Shown: one piece after another, positions 19,393 through 25,944 of the stretch
How positions within the stretch are numbered: position 1 is the stretch's first letter
Layout of the letters: each line of letters starts with the position of its first letter
Source: Paenibacillus_AM sp052180255
GTDB lineage: Bacteria > Bacillota > Bacilli > Paenibacillales > NBRC-103111
DNA length: 64,000 bases
NCBI RefSeq assembly: GCF_052180255.1
Contig: NZ_CP197466.1
Span: 1,488,001 to 1,552,000, forward strand
Direction: 5' to 3'
Translations under genes and position numbers: made by a program
The notes under the pieces: generated by a model
The model's input: only the letters and a program-made list of their open reading frames with translations
Database searches by the model: none
Told to the model about the DNA's origin: nothing

Positions 19393-19422
19393 TTGACAGT
19401 TGGCCCATCTTTCACATATAAT
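19393..19422 (+). promoter_or_regulatory. SigA promoter of rpsU-yqeY
   Basis: A perfect TTGACA (19393-19398), an 18-bp spacer and a perfect TATAAT (19417-19422). A strong promoter, as expected for a ribosomal protein gene. Confidence 0.85.
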
Positions 19423-19477
19423 GTAGTTTGATGAACCGCTTTGTCTTGGACGGTCTATTCGGAGGGAGGGAAAACTG

Positions 19478-19651
19478 GTGTCGGAAACTCGCGTTCGAAA
19501 GAATGAAACTATAGATGCTGCTCTTCGTCGTTTTAAGCGTTCCATTGCGAAAGATGGCGTTTTAGCAGAAGTAAAAAAACGCAAACACTATGAGAAGCCT
19601 AGTGTGAAGCGCAAATTGAAGTCTGAGGCTGCTCGTAAGAGAAAGTTCTAG
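19478..19651 (+). CDS. rpsU: 30S ribosomal protein S21
   Basis: A 57-residue basic protein beginning SETRVRKNETIDAALRRFKR and ending EAARKRKF, the S21 pattern for a small-subunit protein near the mRNA platform. The start is GTG, with GGAGGGAGGG about 7 bases upstream. The stop overlaps the AGGAGG of yqeY. In enterobacteria rpsU leads dnaG-rpoD; here, as in Bacillus, it is paired with yqeY. Confidence 0.96.
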   Translation: MSETRVRKNETIDAALRRFKRSIAKDGVLAEVKKRKHYEKPSVKRKLKSEAARKRKF

Positions 19652-19666
19652 GAGGCAACACGTTAC

Positions 19667-20110
19667 ATGAATTTAAGCGAACGATTGAACGAAGATATGA
19701 AACAAGCGATGAAGAGTCAGGACAAGTTTAAACTCTCTGTAATCCGTATGGTTCGTAGCGCGGTAAAAAACATTGAAATCGAACAGCGTAAAGCTCTAGA
19801 AGACAATGAAGTGCTTGACGTTCTTAGTCGCGAGATCAAACAGCGTAAAGATTCCCTCCAAGAATTTGAAAAGGCAGGTCGTGAAGATCTGGCTGAACCA
19901 CTTAAAGCAGAAATTGACATTCTCATGGAGTACTTGCCGCAACAGTTGTCTGAGGAAGAAGTTAAAGCTATTGTACAGCAGACCATCCAAGAAGTGGGAG
20001 CTTCCTCAAAAGCGGATATGGGAAAAGTGATGAGTGCACTTATGCCGAAAGTAAAAGGACTTGCTGATGGCAAGATTGTCAATCAGTGTGTTCAACAATT
20101 ATTATCCTAA
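19667..20110 (+). CDS. yqeY: GatB/YqeY-domain protein YqeY
   Basis: A 147-residue soluble protein of the YqeY family, related to the tRNA-binding tail of the amidotransferase subunit GatB. Hallmarks are LNEDMKQAMKSQDKFKLSVIR, EYLPQQLSEEE and a C-terminal DMGKVMSALMPKVKGLADG. Its exact role is unsettled. It is cotranscribed with rpsU (16-base gap, AGGAGG at the rpsU stop) and followed by a strong terminator. Confidence 0.93.
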   Translation: MNLSERLNEDMKQAMKSQDKFKLSVIRMVRSAVKNIEIEQRKALEDNEVLDVLSREIKQRKDSLQEFEKAGREDLAEPLKAEIDILMEYLPQQLSEEEVKAIVQQTIQEVGASSKADMGKVMSALMPKVKGLADGKIVNQCVQQLLS

Positions 20111-20121
20111 GACTTAAACAT

Positions 20122-20156
20122 AAGACCGGAAGAAGGTGACTTCTTCCGGTCTTTTC
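20122..20156 (+). terminator. Intrinsic terminator after yqeY
   Basis: AAGACCGGAAGAAG and CTTCTTCCGGTCTT form a perfect 14-bp stem with a GTGA loop, then a T-rich tail. Confidence 0.92.
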
Positions 20157-20238
20157 TATTTTTTTGAAACGATATTTGTCGAATTACGTAATACCTTTTA
20201 TTAGGAATGAAAAAACGATTGGGAAAGGGGGCGTTCGA

Positions 20239-20880
20239 ATGTTAAGTGCAATAGCATCAACACCTTATCTCTATGTCATTTTACTCCTCATCGGTACTGT
20301 AGGCATTTTGTTGGAGTTACTTTTCTTGAAGAAAGGAATGTTCTTGTTTGCAGGTGTTGTTGCTTTTGGTCTCTACTTCGCACTTCAATTCGCAGCAGGA
20401 ACTGGTGAATACACGGATCTTATTCTTTTCGGTGTAGGAATTGTATTCTTGCTATTGGAATTAATTGTGGTCAGCTTTGGGATTCTAGGTATAGTGGGTG
20501 GTTTGTGTGTGTTCACAGGAGTGATACAAGCGGCACCGAACCCGACCGAAGCTTTATATGCTGCAATTGTAGCTATTGTGCTTGCCGTTATCGTTATTCT
20601 GATTATTTTGAAGTATTTTGCGCGAAGCAGTTCTTGGCAGCGCTTAATCCTCAAGGAACAGTTAACGACAGAAGAAGGATTTATTTCTGCACCTGACCAA
20701 AAGTTCCGCCTTGCTCAGCGAGGTGTTGCGATTACGCCACTTCGACCTTCTGGTACCGCTTCAATCGAAGGTAATCGAGTTGATGTGGTCACACAAGGAG
20801 AGTTTATCGCAAGCGGCAGTTCCATTGAAGTTATTCAAGTTGAAGGTGTACGTGTTGTTGTACAAGTTGTTAAAGAGTAG
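20239..20880 (+). CDS. NfeD-like membrane protein (YqeZ-type partner of FloA)
   Basis: A 213-residue protein with several hydrophobic segments in its first two thirds, then a soluble C-terminal OB-fold-like NfeD domain (RGVAITPLRPSGTASIEGNRVDV). NfeD proteins accompany flotillins and act in membrane microdomain organisation. The ATG at 20239 has AAAGGGGG ahead; an earlier in-frame TTG at 20164 sits in the preceding terminator tail and is rejected. It is shorter than the long NfeD form, which carries an N-terminal protease domain. It is followed 30 bases later by floA. Confidence 0.9.
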   Translation: MLSAIASTPYLYVILLLIGTVGILLELLFLKKGMFLFAGVVAFGLYFALQFAAGTGEYTDLILFGVGIVFLLLELIVVSFGILGIVGGLCVFTGVIQAAPNPTEALYAAIVAIVLAVIVILIILKYFARSSSWQRLILKEQLTTEEGFISAPDQKFRLAQRGVAITPLRPSGTASIEGNRVDVVTQGEFIASGSSIEVIQVEGVRVVVQVVKE

Positions 20881-20910
20881 TTGTGGGGTTAATTTGAGGG
20901 AGGAATAGGA

Positions 20911-21894
20911 ATGGATCAACAGGTATTTAACTTTATTATTATTGGACTTATTGTAGTGGCATTAATTATTTTCTTCAGCTTCGTGCCGGTAATGCTATGG
21001 ATTTCAGCATTAGCATCAGGTGTTCGCGTTTCTTTATTGACTCTTGTTGCCATGCGAATTAGACGTGTAACACCGAGCCGGATCATTAATCCGTTAATTA
21101 AGGCGACAAAAGCAGGTATCGATTTAAATCTAAATCAGTTGGAAAGTCACTATTTAGCAGGCGGTAATGTCGACCGTGTTGTCAATGCGCTAGTAGCGGC
21201 ACACCGAGCGAATATTATGTTGGAGTTTGAACGTGCAGCTGCAATTGACCTTGCAGGTCGTGATGTTCTTCTTGCTGTTCAAATGAGTGTTAATCCACGT
21301 GTGATTGAAACACCAGTCGTTTCTGCCGTAGCAAAAGACGGGATTGAAGTCCGTGTTATTGCTCGTGTAACGGTTCGTGCAAACATTGATCGACTTGTCG
21401 GTGGTGCTGGTGAAGAGACGATTATTGCTCGTGTAGGTGAAGGTATCGTAACAACAGTAGGTTCTTCCTCTTCTCATAAGAATGTACTTGAGAATCCAGA
21501 TATGATCTCTCGTACCGTATTAGATAAAGGTCTTGATGCAGGGACAGCATTTGAAATTCTGTCCATTGATATTGCGGATGTGGATGTAGGTAAAAATATT
21601 GGTGCTCATTTGCAAACGGAACAAGCAGAAGCGGATAAGCGTATCGCCCAGGCTAAGGCAGAAGAGCGTCGTGCAATGGCGGTTGCACAAGAGCAAGAGA
21701 TGGTGGCACGCGTCGTTGAGATGCGCGCAAAAGTGGTTGAATCTGAATCACAAGTGCCGCTTGCGATGGCAGAAGCGTTCCGCTCAGGTAATTTAGGAAT
21801 TATGGATTATATGAACTACAAAAATGTGGGAGCTGATACGCAAATGCGTCAATCGATCAGCGAAATGAATGACGGAAAATCCGATAAGGAATAA
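20911..21894 (+). CDS. floA: Flotillin-like protein FloA
   Basis: A 327-residue flotillin-like scaffold of lipid microdomains. It has an N-terminal membrane segment (about 7-38), a conserved PHB-like region (RVTPSRIINPLIKATKAG...LAGRDVLLAVQMSVNPRVIETP) and a C-terminal Ala/Glu-rich coiled coil (EQAEADKRIAQAKAEERRAMA). GAGGGAGGA precedes the ATG. The stop overlaps the next ATG (TAATG), so the three-gene NfeD-FloA-hypothetical unit looks translationally coupled. Confidence 0.96.
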   Translation: MDQQVFNFIIIGLIVVALIIFFSFVPVMLWISALASGVRVSLLTLVAMRIRRVTPSRIINPLIKATKAGIDLNLNQLESHYLAGGNVDRVVNALVAAHRANIMLEFERAAAIDLAGRDVLLAVQMSVNPRVIETPVVSAVAKDGIEVRVIARVTVRANIDRLVGGAGEETIIARVGEGIVTTVGSSSSHKNVLENPDMISRTVLDKGLDAGTAFEILSIDIADVDVGKNIGAHLQTEQAEADKRIAQAKAEERRAMAVAQEQEMVARVVEMRAKVVESESQVPLAMAEAFRSGNLGIMDYMNYKNVGADTQMRQSISEMNDGKSDKE

Positions 21895-22391
21895 TGCCGA
21901 TGGAAAAAATCATCGATTTAATCTTAAAAAATTGGGTATTTGTAGTCATCATTATTAGTGTGTTGACTTCGCTTTGGAGTAAGATTAATAAGAGTAATCC
22001 GACTGGCACTGAGAATCGTCCGATGAAAGATATGCCTTCATTCGGAGGTGGCACATCTCACAAGAAGCTAGATAATAGAGATAGAGAAGATGATGATGAA
22101 TATGAGGATACACCTGAACGTACGAAGGGGCAGATCGCTCCATCTGTAGCAGCGATGGACAGTGATACTGTGATTCGGACGAAAATGGTTATGAGAGAGC
22201 ATGAAGAAGGATCAGGTGAGCCGCGTGAGGCGCTTAATTTGATGCGATCTGCTGATGCGCTCGTCTCGAAAAAGCCTCTAACTCATGAAAAACGAACAAG
22301 TGTTACAATTTCGCAAAAGAACATGGCCCAAGCGATCATTTGGTCCGAAATTCTAGGACCCCCACGTTCAAAGAAACCGCGTATTCGATAA
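21894..22391 (+). CDS. Conserved hypothetical protein with one membrane helix, FloA operon
   Basis: 165 residues: a membrane helix at about 5-27 (LILKNWVFVVIIISVLTSLW), then a hydrophilic, acidic and probably flexible region (DNRDREDDDEYEDTPERTK) and a basic C-terminus. No enzyme motif is recognised. The start overlaps the floA stop in TAATG; a second ATG two codons on is possible. It sits where B. subtilis has yqfB, but I cannot establish homology. Its position suggests a role with the flotillin system. Confidence 0.75.
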   Translation: MPMEKIIDLILKNWVFVVIIISVLTSLWSKINKSNPTGTENRPMKDMPSFGGGTSHKKLDNRDREDDDEYEDTPERTKGQIAPSVAAMDSDTVIRTKMVMREHEEGSGEPREALNLMRSADALVSKKPLTHEKRTSVTISQKNMAQAIIWSEILGPPRSKKPRIR

Positions 22392-22400
22392 AAAAACAAT

Positions 22401-22445
22401 AATGGCTAGGAAAGTCGGATCTCATTTCCGCTTTCCTAGCCATTT
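22401..22445. terminator. Bidirectional terminator between floA operon and pyrH paralogue
   Basis: AATGGCTAGGAAAG and CTTTCCTAGCCATT form a perfect 14-bp stem with a 17-nt loop and A/T tails on both sides, between convergent genes. Confidence 0.85.
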
Positions 22446-22448
22446 CTA

Positions 22449-23198
22449 TTATTGACCGACTGCTTCTTCGCTGTAACGCATGATGGACTCGGCACTAATG
22501 AGCGTGCCAATTTGATTGCCAGTTAAGATTTGTTTCATAGAACCAGGTTTATCGAAATCGAATACATGAATCGGAACTTTGTAATCCCTCGCCAAAATAA
22601 ATGCAGATTGATCCATCACTTTGAGATCGTGTTGAAGGACATCATTATAATGCAGGGAGTCATATTTTTTCGCATCAGCGTGATATTTAGGATCTTTGTT
22701 ATATACGCCATCCACCCCTTGTTTGGCGACGAGTATGGCGTCACACTCAACTTCGATTGCACGCTGGACGGATGGGTAATCGGTCGTAACGAATGGTTGA
22801 CCGTTGCCACCCGCGAAGATGACGATGTACCCTTTTTCAAGATGATGTATAGCCCTGAGGCGGATATATGGCTCTGCGACTGAACTGACGGGAATAGCAG
22901 TCATGACCCTTACTTCGGCATTTGTTCGTGCCTTTAGTACACCTCTTAGCATGAGGCTGTTGATGACGGTTGCAAGTGTGCCGATATTATCTGCTTCTGC
23001 TCGTTCAATTCCCCAGTTTTCACCCATATTGCCTCTAAAAATATTCCCTCCGCCGATAACAATAGAGACCTCGATCCCCATATTTATGACCGACACGATT
23101 TCGCTGGCAATATGCTCTAACTGCAGAGGGTCAAATCCGAACTCACTACTGCCTGCGACGGCTCCACCACTTAGCTTAATAAGCACTCTTTTATACAA
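22449..23198 (-). CDS. UMP kinase paralogue (amino acid kinase family)
   Basis: A 249-residue PyrH-type kinase. It keeps IGGGNIFRG, VAEPYIRLRAIHHLEKG, GVDGVYNKDP and the KVMDQSAFILARD segment, but the usual KLSGEAL motif reads KLSGGAV and the nucleotide loop reads GGNGQPFVTTD. It is therefore probably a second, diverged copy rather than the main pyrH, which usually sits with rpsB-tsf-frr. The TTG at 23198 is chosen because GGAGGTGG (23204-23211) is well placed; the ATG at 23219 lies directly after a terminator. It is inverted inside a conserved gene block and has its own promoter, upstream ORF and attenuator. Confidence 0.85.
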   Translation of the reverse strand: MYKRVLIKLSGGAVAGSSEFGFDPLQLEHIASEIVSVINMGIEVSIVIGGGNIFRGNMGENWGIERAEADNIGTLATVINSLMLRGVLKARTNAEVRVMTAIPVSSVAEPYIRLRAIHHLEKGYIVIFAGGNGQPFVTTDYPSVQRAIEVECDAILVAKQGVDGVYNKDPKYHADAKKYDSLHYNDVLQHDLKVMDQSAFILARDYKVPIHVFDFDKPGSMKQILTGNQIGTLISAESIMRYSEEAVGQ

Positions 23199-23224
23199 TA
23201 TAGCCACCTCCAACGTCATAAAAA

Positions 23225-23252
23225 AACACTAAAGCTTAATAGCCTTAGTGTT
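23225..23252 (-). terminator. Intrinsic terminator in the leader of the pyrH paralogue (candidate attenuator)
   Basis: On the minus strand AACACTAAGGCT and AGCTTTAGTGTT pair as a 12-bp stem (one wobble) with loop ATTA, followed by a run of T. It lies between the promoter and the ribosome binding site of the kinase gene, so it must be bypassed for expression. Confidence 0.85.
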
Positions 23253-23312
23253 AAAAGAATGAAAATATGAAACGAAAAAGATTCGATTGATTCGCTGTAT
23301 TGTTCGTGTCAT
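23229..23312 (-). CDS. 27-codon leader ORF overlapping the attenuator
   Basis: It starts at an ATG with GGGGG seven bases upstream (23320-23324) and encodes a basic, aromatic-rich peptide beginning MTRTIQRINRIFFVSYF and ending FNTKAIKL. The stop codon lies inside the 3' arm of the terminator hairpin, so a translating ribosome would physically open that hairpin. This is the layout of ribosome-mediated attenuation. Another ATG at 23316 in a different frame has poor spacing. Function is inferred from layout only. Confidence 0.6.
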   Translation of the reverse strand: MTRTIQRINRIFFVSYFHSFNTKAIKL

Positions 23313-23326
23313 ACATTCACCCCCTG

Positions 23327-23341
23327 AATATTCTCAATATT
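23327..23341. promoter_or_regulatory. CodY-like box at the leader start of the pyrH paralogue
   Basis: AATATTCTCAATATT matches 12 of 15 positions of the CodY consensus AATTTTCWGAAAATT and covers the predicted transcription start. In AT-rich sequence such matches can be accidental. Confidence 0.3.
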
Positions 23342-23343
23342 TA

Positions 23344-23372
23344 ACTATATTCCAATTGAAGCAAAAATGCAA
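23344..23372 (-). promoter_or_regulatory. SigA-type promoter for the pyrH paralogue leader
   Basis: Minus strand TTGCAT (23372-23367), a 17-bp spacer and TATAGT (23349-23344); the predicted start is near 23337, about 25 nt before the leader ORF. Confidence 0.65.
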
Positions 23373-23389
23373 TCTATAATTACCTTCTT

Positions 23390-23397
23390 CATAAATT
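23390..23397 (+). promoter_or_regulatory. Possible SigE-type -10 element upstream of yqfC
   Basis: CATAAATT fits the SigE -10 pattern (CATAHAWT). The sequence 14 bases upstream (GCAATCT) is only a weak -35. yqfCD is mother-cell expressed in B. subtilis, which is why this was looked for. Confidence 0.3.
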
Positions 23398-23473
23398 TCG
23401 ATCACGCTGCATATGGATGTTAAAAGCTATGCCTATGTCTGCGAGATGCTGTGTATAGAGGAGGTGTGGAGCT

Positions 23474-23758
23474 ATGGGACGCTTAACACGTAAATTGAAC
23501 CAATTTGCTGCGAAAATGTTGGATTTGCCACAAGACGTTGTTCAAGATTTGCCACGGATTACACTGATCGGCAATGTTCAATTGTATTTGGAAAATCATC
23601 AAGGGGTGCTCCATTTCTCCGATGAGCTTCTTCGTTTGCAGCTTTCAAAAGGGCAAGTTGAAGTGACAGGTAAACAGCTAGTCATTCGTGCCATTTTGAC
23701 GGAAGAAGTGTTTATTGAGGGTTTTATCGATAGTGTGAAGTACATACCTAAAAGTTAA
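23474..23758 (+). CDS. yqfC: Sporulation protein YqfC
   Basis: A 94-residue protein of the YqfC/YabP family, with LPQDVVQDLPRITLIGNVQLYLENHQGVL and a C-terminal VFIEGFIDSVKY segment. The family is made in the mother cell during sporulation and is always next to yqfD, as here (27-base gap). GAGGAGGTGTGG precedes the ATG. It resumes the conserved B. subtilis-like order after the inverted kinase gene. Confidence 0.93.
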   Translation: MGRLTRKLNQFAAKMLDLPQDVVQDLPRITLIGNVQLYLENHQGVLHFSDELLRLQLSKGQVEVTGKQLVIRAILTEEVFIEGFIDSVKYIPKS

Positions 23759-23785
23759 ATTAAAGTCCGAATAGGGGGATGGGAC

Positions 23786-24976
23786 ATGCAGTCAGCAATG
23801 ATGACATGGTTTCAAGGGTCTGTTTGTGTAGAAGTGAAAGGTAAAGACACAGATGGTTTTCTAAATGCGGTATTATCTCGCTCTCTGCATGTCTGGGACA
23901 TTCGTTATCTAGGGCCCAATAAAATTCAGTTGAATCTGATGCTGCGCGACTTTTTTAAGTTGCGTCCAATTTTACGTCGGACAGGCTGTAAAGTGCATGT
24001 GACTGGGCGTAAAGGTGCGCCTTTTGTTCTTGAAAAAATGAGCAAACGGAAAATTTTTATTGGAGGGATTGCTGCTTTTGTTATTGCTCTGTACATGCTG
24101 ACATCGTTAGTGTGGCAAGTGTCTATTACAGGTAATGATAAAATCTCAGAATCCGTCATTATGCAAGCTGCGGCAAAACAAGGGATATACCGTTTTCAAT
24201 GGAAATACCGATTGAAGGATACAGCAGAGCTCGCTAAACAGTTGCAAGCCAATCTCCCAGAAACGACTTGGGTCGGGATTGAAGTGAGAGGGACTCATCT
24301 ACATATTCATGTTGTTGAAGCGCGTATTCCAGAAGAGAAGCCGCTCCAATCTCCGCGGAATCTCATTGCTTCTAAAAATGCACTGGTTACTGAAATTTTA
24401 ACGACGAAAGGAAAACCTCTCGTGAAGCCGCAGACGTATGTCAGGCAGGGTGATGTTCTCATTTCGGGCTATATCGGAGATGCGAATTACAGCCAAGCGG
24501 TTGTAGCAGAGGGTATAGTGAGAGGAATCGTATGGTACACCTCGAAAATTGAATCGCCTTTATCTCGCCAATATAAGGTGTTAACAGGTGAGTCCAAGAG
24601 CCGGAATTATCTCGTCATTGGCTCTCGTGCGTTGAAAATAACAGGCTTTGGGAAGCCTTCTTTTAACCAATATGAAACAAATGTGAAGCGAAGCACGCTG
24701 CAATGGCGTAATTTTACGCTGCCAATTGGTTGGATGACAGAGAAACTGATGGATATGCGTGTGATTGAACAATCAATTGATCCGCAGCAAGCTAAAGAGA
24801 CGGCAATTGCGCAAGCTAGAGAGGAATTATTGGCTCAGACAGGTACAGGTTCACGCATTATCTCCCAAAATATTTTGCATGAGAAAACAGAGAGTGGTAA
24901 AGTTTATATGGAAGTTCATTTTGCAGTAGAAGAAAATATTGTGCAGGAACAACCTATTGCTACACAAGGAGAATGA
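23786..24976 (+). CDS. yqfD: Sporulation protein YqfD
   Basis: A 396-residue membrane protein of the YqfD family (stage IV sporulation). About 90 cytoplasmic residues are followed by one membrane helix (about 89-112, IFIGGIAAFVIALYMLTSLVW) and a large outer domain with ETTWVGIEVRGTHLHIHVVEA and TKGKPLVKPQTYVRQGDVLISG. The ATG has TAGGGGGATGGG upstream. The last codons overlap the phoH start by four bases (ATGA). Confidence 0.94.
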   Translation: MQSAMMTWFQGSVCVEVKGKDTDGFLNAVLSRSLHVWDIRYLGPNKIQLNLMLRDFFKLRPILRRTGCKVHVTGRKGAPFVLEKMSKRKIFIGGIAAFVIALYMLTSLVWQVSITGNDKISESVIMQAAAKQGIYRFQWKYRLKDTAELAKQLQANLPETTWVGIEVRGTHLHIHVVEARIPEEKPLQSPRNLIASKNALVTEILTTKGKPLVKPQTYVRQGDVLISGYIGDANYSQAVVAEGIVRGIVWYTSKIESPLSRQYKVLTGESKSRNYLVIGSRALKITGFGKPSFNQYETNVKRSTLQWRNFTLPIGWMTEKLMDMRVIEQSIDPQQAKETAIAQAREELLAQTGTGSRIISQNILHEKTESGKVYMEVHFAVEENIVQEQPIATQGE

Positions 24977-25944
24977 ATCTATTGGCAGACTATAGTCAAC
25001 ATGCAAAAATTACACTTCGCAACCCGTCAGAAGCACTTGCTTTATTTGGTCCACAGGACACGTTCCTGAAATGGATCGAAGAACATACTGAAGCGCAAAT
25101 TCTTACGAGAGATGCAGAAATAGCCATTCAAGGATCTGCTGCTGAGACAGCATCGCTTGAGCAATTGTTTCAAGTGTTATTGGAACTTATTCGGGCGAAT
25201 TACGTAGTTACACAAAGAGACGTTCAGTATGCGTGGGAGCTTGCTAAAGAGATGCGTGCTGATCAGTTGCTCGACCTGTTTAAAGCTGTGATTACCAATA
25301 CAAGTAAGGGTAAACCGATTCGTGTCAAAACCATTGGTCAGCGTCAATATGTCAATTTGATTAAGAAACTGGATATTGTATTTGGGATTGGACCTGCAGG
25401 AACAGGTAAAACGTATTTAGCAGTCGTACTAGCTGTCATGGCACTTAAAGAAGGACATGTTAAACGAATTGTACTCACGCGTCCTGCTGTAGAAGCTGGT
25501 GAAAGTCTTGGCTTTTTACCAGGCGACTTGCAAGAGAAGGTCGACCCTTATCTACGACCTTTGTATGACGCGCTCTATGATGTGTTAGGGACCGAGCCAG
25601 TGGCGAAGATGCTAGAACGCGGAATGATTGAAATCGCGCCTCTTGCCTATATGAGAGGTCGTACACTCGACGATTCGTTTATTATTCTAGATGAAGCACA
25701 GAATACAACGCCGGAGCAGATGAAAATGTTCCTGACACGTCTTGGATTTAATTCGAAAATGGTTGTAACAGGCGATGTCACTCAAATCGATTTACCCAAA
25801 GGTAAATCTTCTGGCTTAAAGGAAGCAGAACGTATATTACGTGAGATTGAGGATATTGGTTTTATGTATTTTTCAGAAGGAGATGTCGTTCGTCACTCAT
25901 TGGTACAGAAGATTATTGTAGCGTATAACGAAGATAAGGAATGA
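24973..25944 (+). CDS. phoH: PhoH-family ATPase (YbeZ/PhoH type)
   Basis: A 323-residue P-loop ATPase with an N-terminal extension, Walker A GPAGTGKTYLA (near 142), RPAVEAGESLGFLPGDLQEKVDPY, Walker B-like FIILDEAQNTTPEQMK and VTGDVTQIDLP. PhoH/YbeZ proteins pair genetically with the rRNA nuclease YbeY, which is two genes downstream. It is coupled to yqfD and to the HD-domain gene by ATGA overlaps. A second PhoH-type ATPase with a PIN domain is at 54549. Confidence 0.95.
   Translation: MNLLADYSQHAKITLRNPSEALALFGPQDTFLKWIEEHTEAQILTRDAEIAIQGSAAETASLEQLFQVLLELIRANYVVTQRDVQYAWELAKEMRADQLLDLFKAVITNTSKGKPIRVKTIGQRQYVNLIKKLDIVFGIGPAGTGKTYLAVVLAVMALKEGHVKRIVLTRPAVEAGESLGFLPGDLQEKVDPYLRPLYDALYDVLGTEPVAKMLERGMIEIAPLAYMRGRTLDDSFIILDEAQNTTPEQMKMFLTRLGFNSKMVVTGDVTQIDLPKGKSSGLKEAERILREIEDIGFMYFSEGDVVRHSLVQKIIVAYNEDKE

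Noticed and set aside
23199..23219. ATG start at 23219 for the UMP kinase paralogue
   Set aside because: It lies immediately after the terminator T run, and its extra residues cover the ribosome binding site of the TTG start that matches the family N-terminus.
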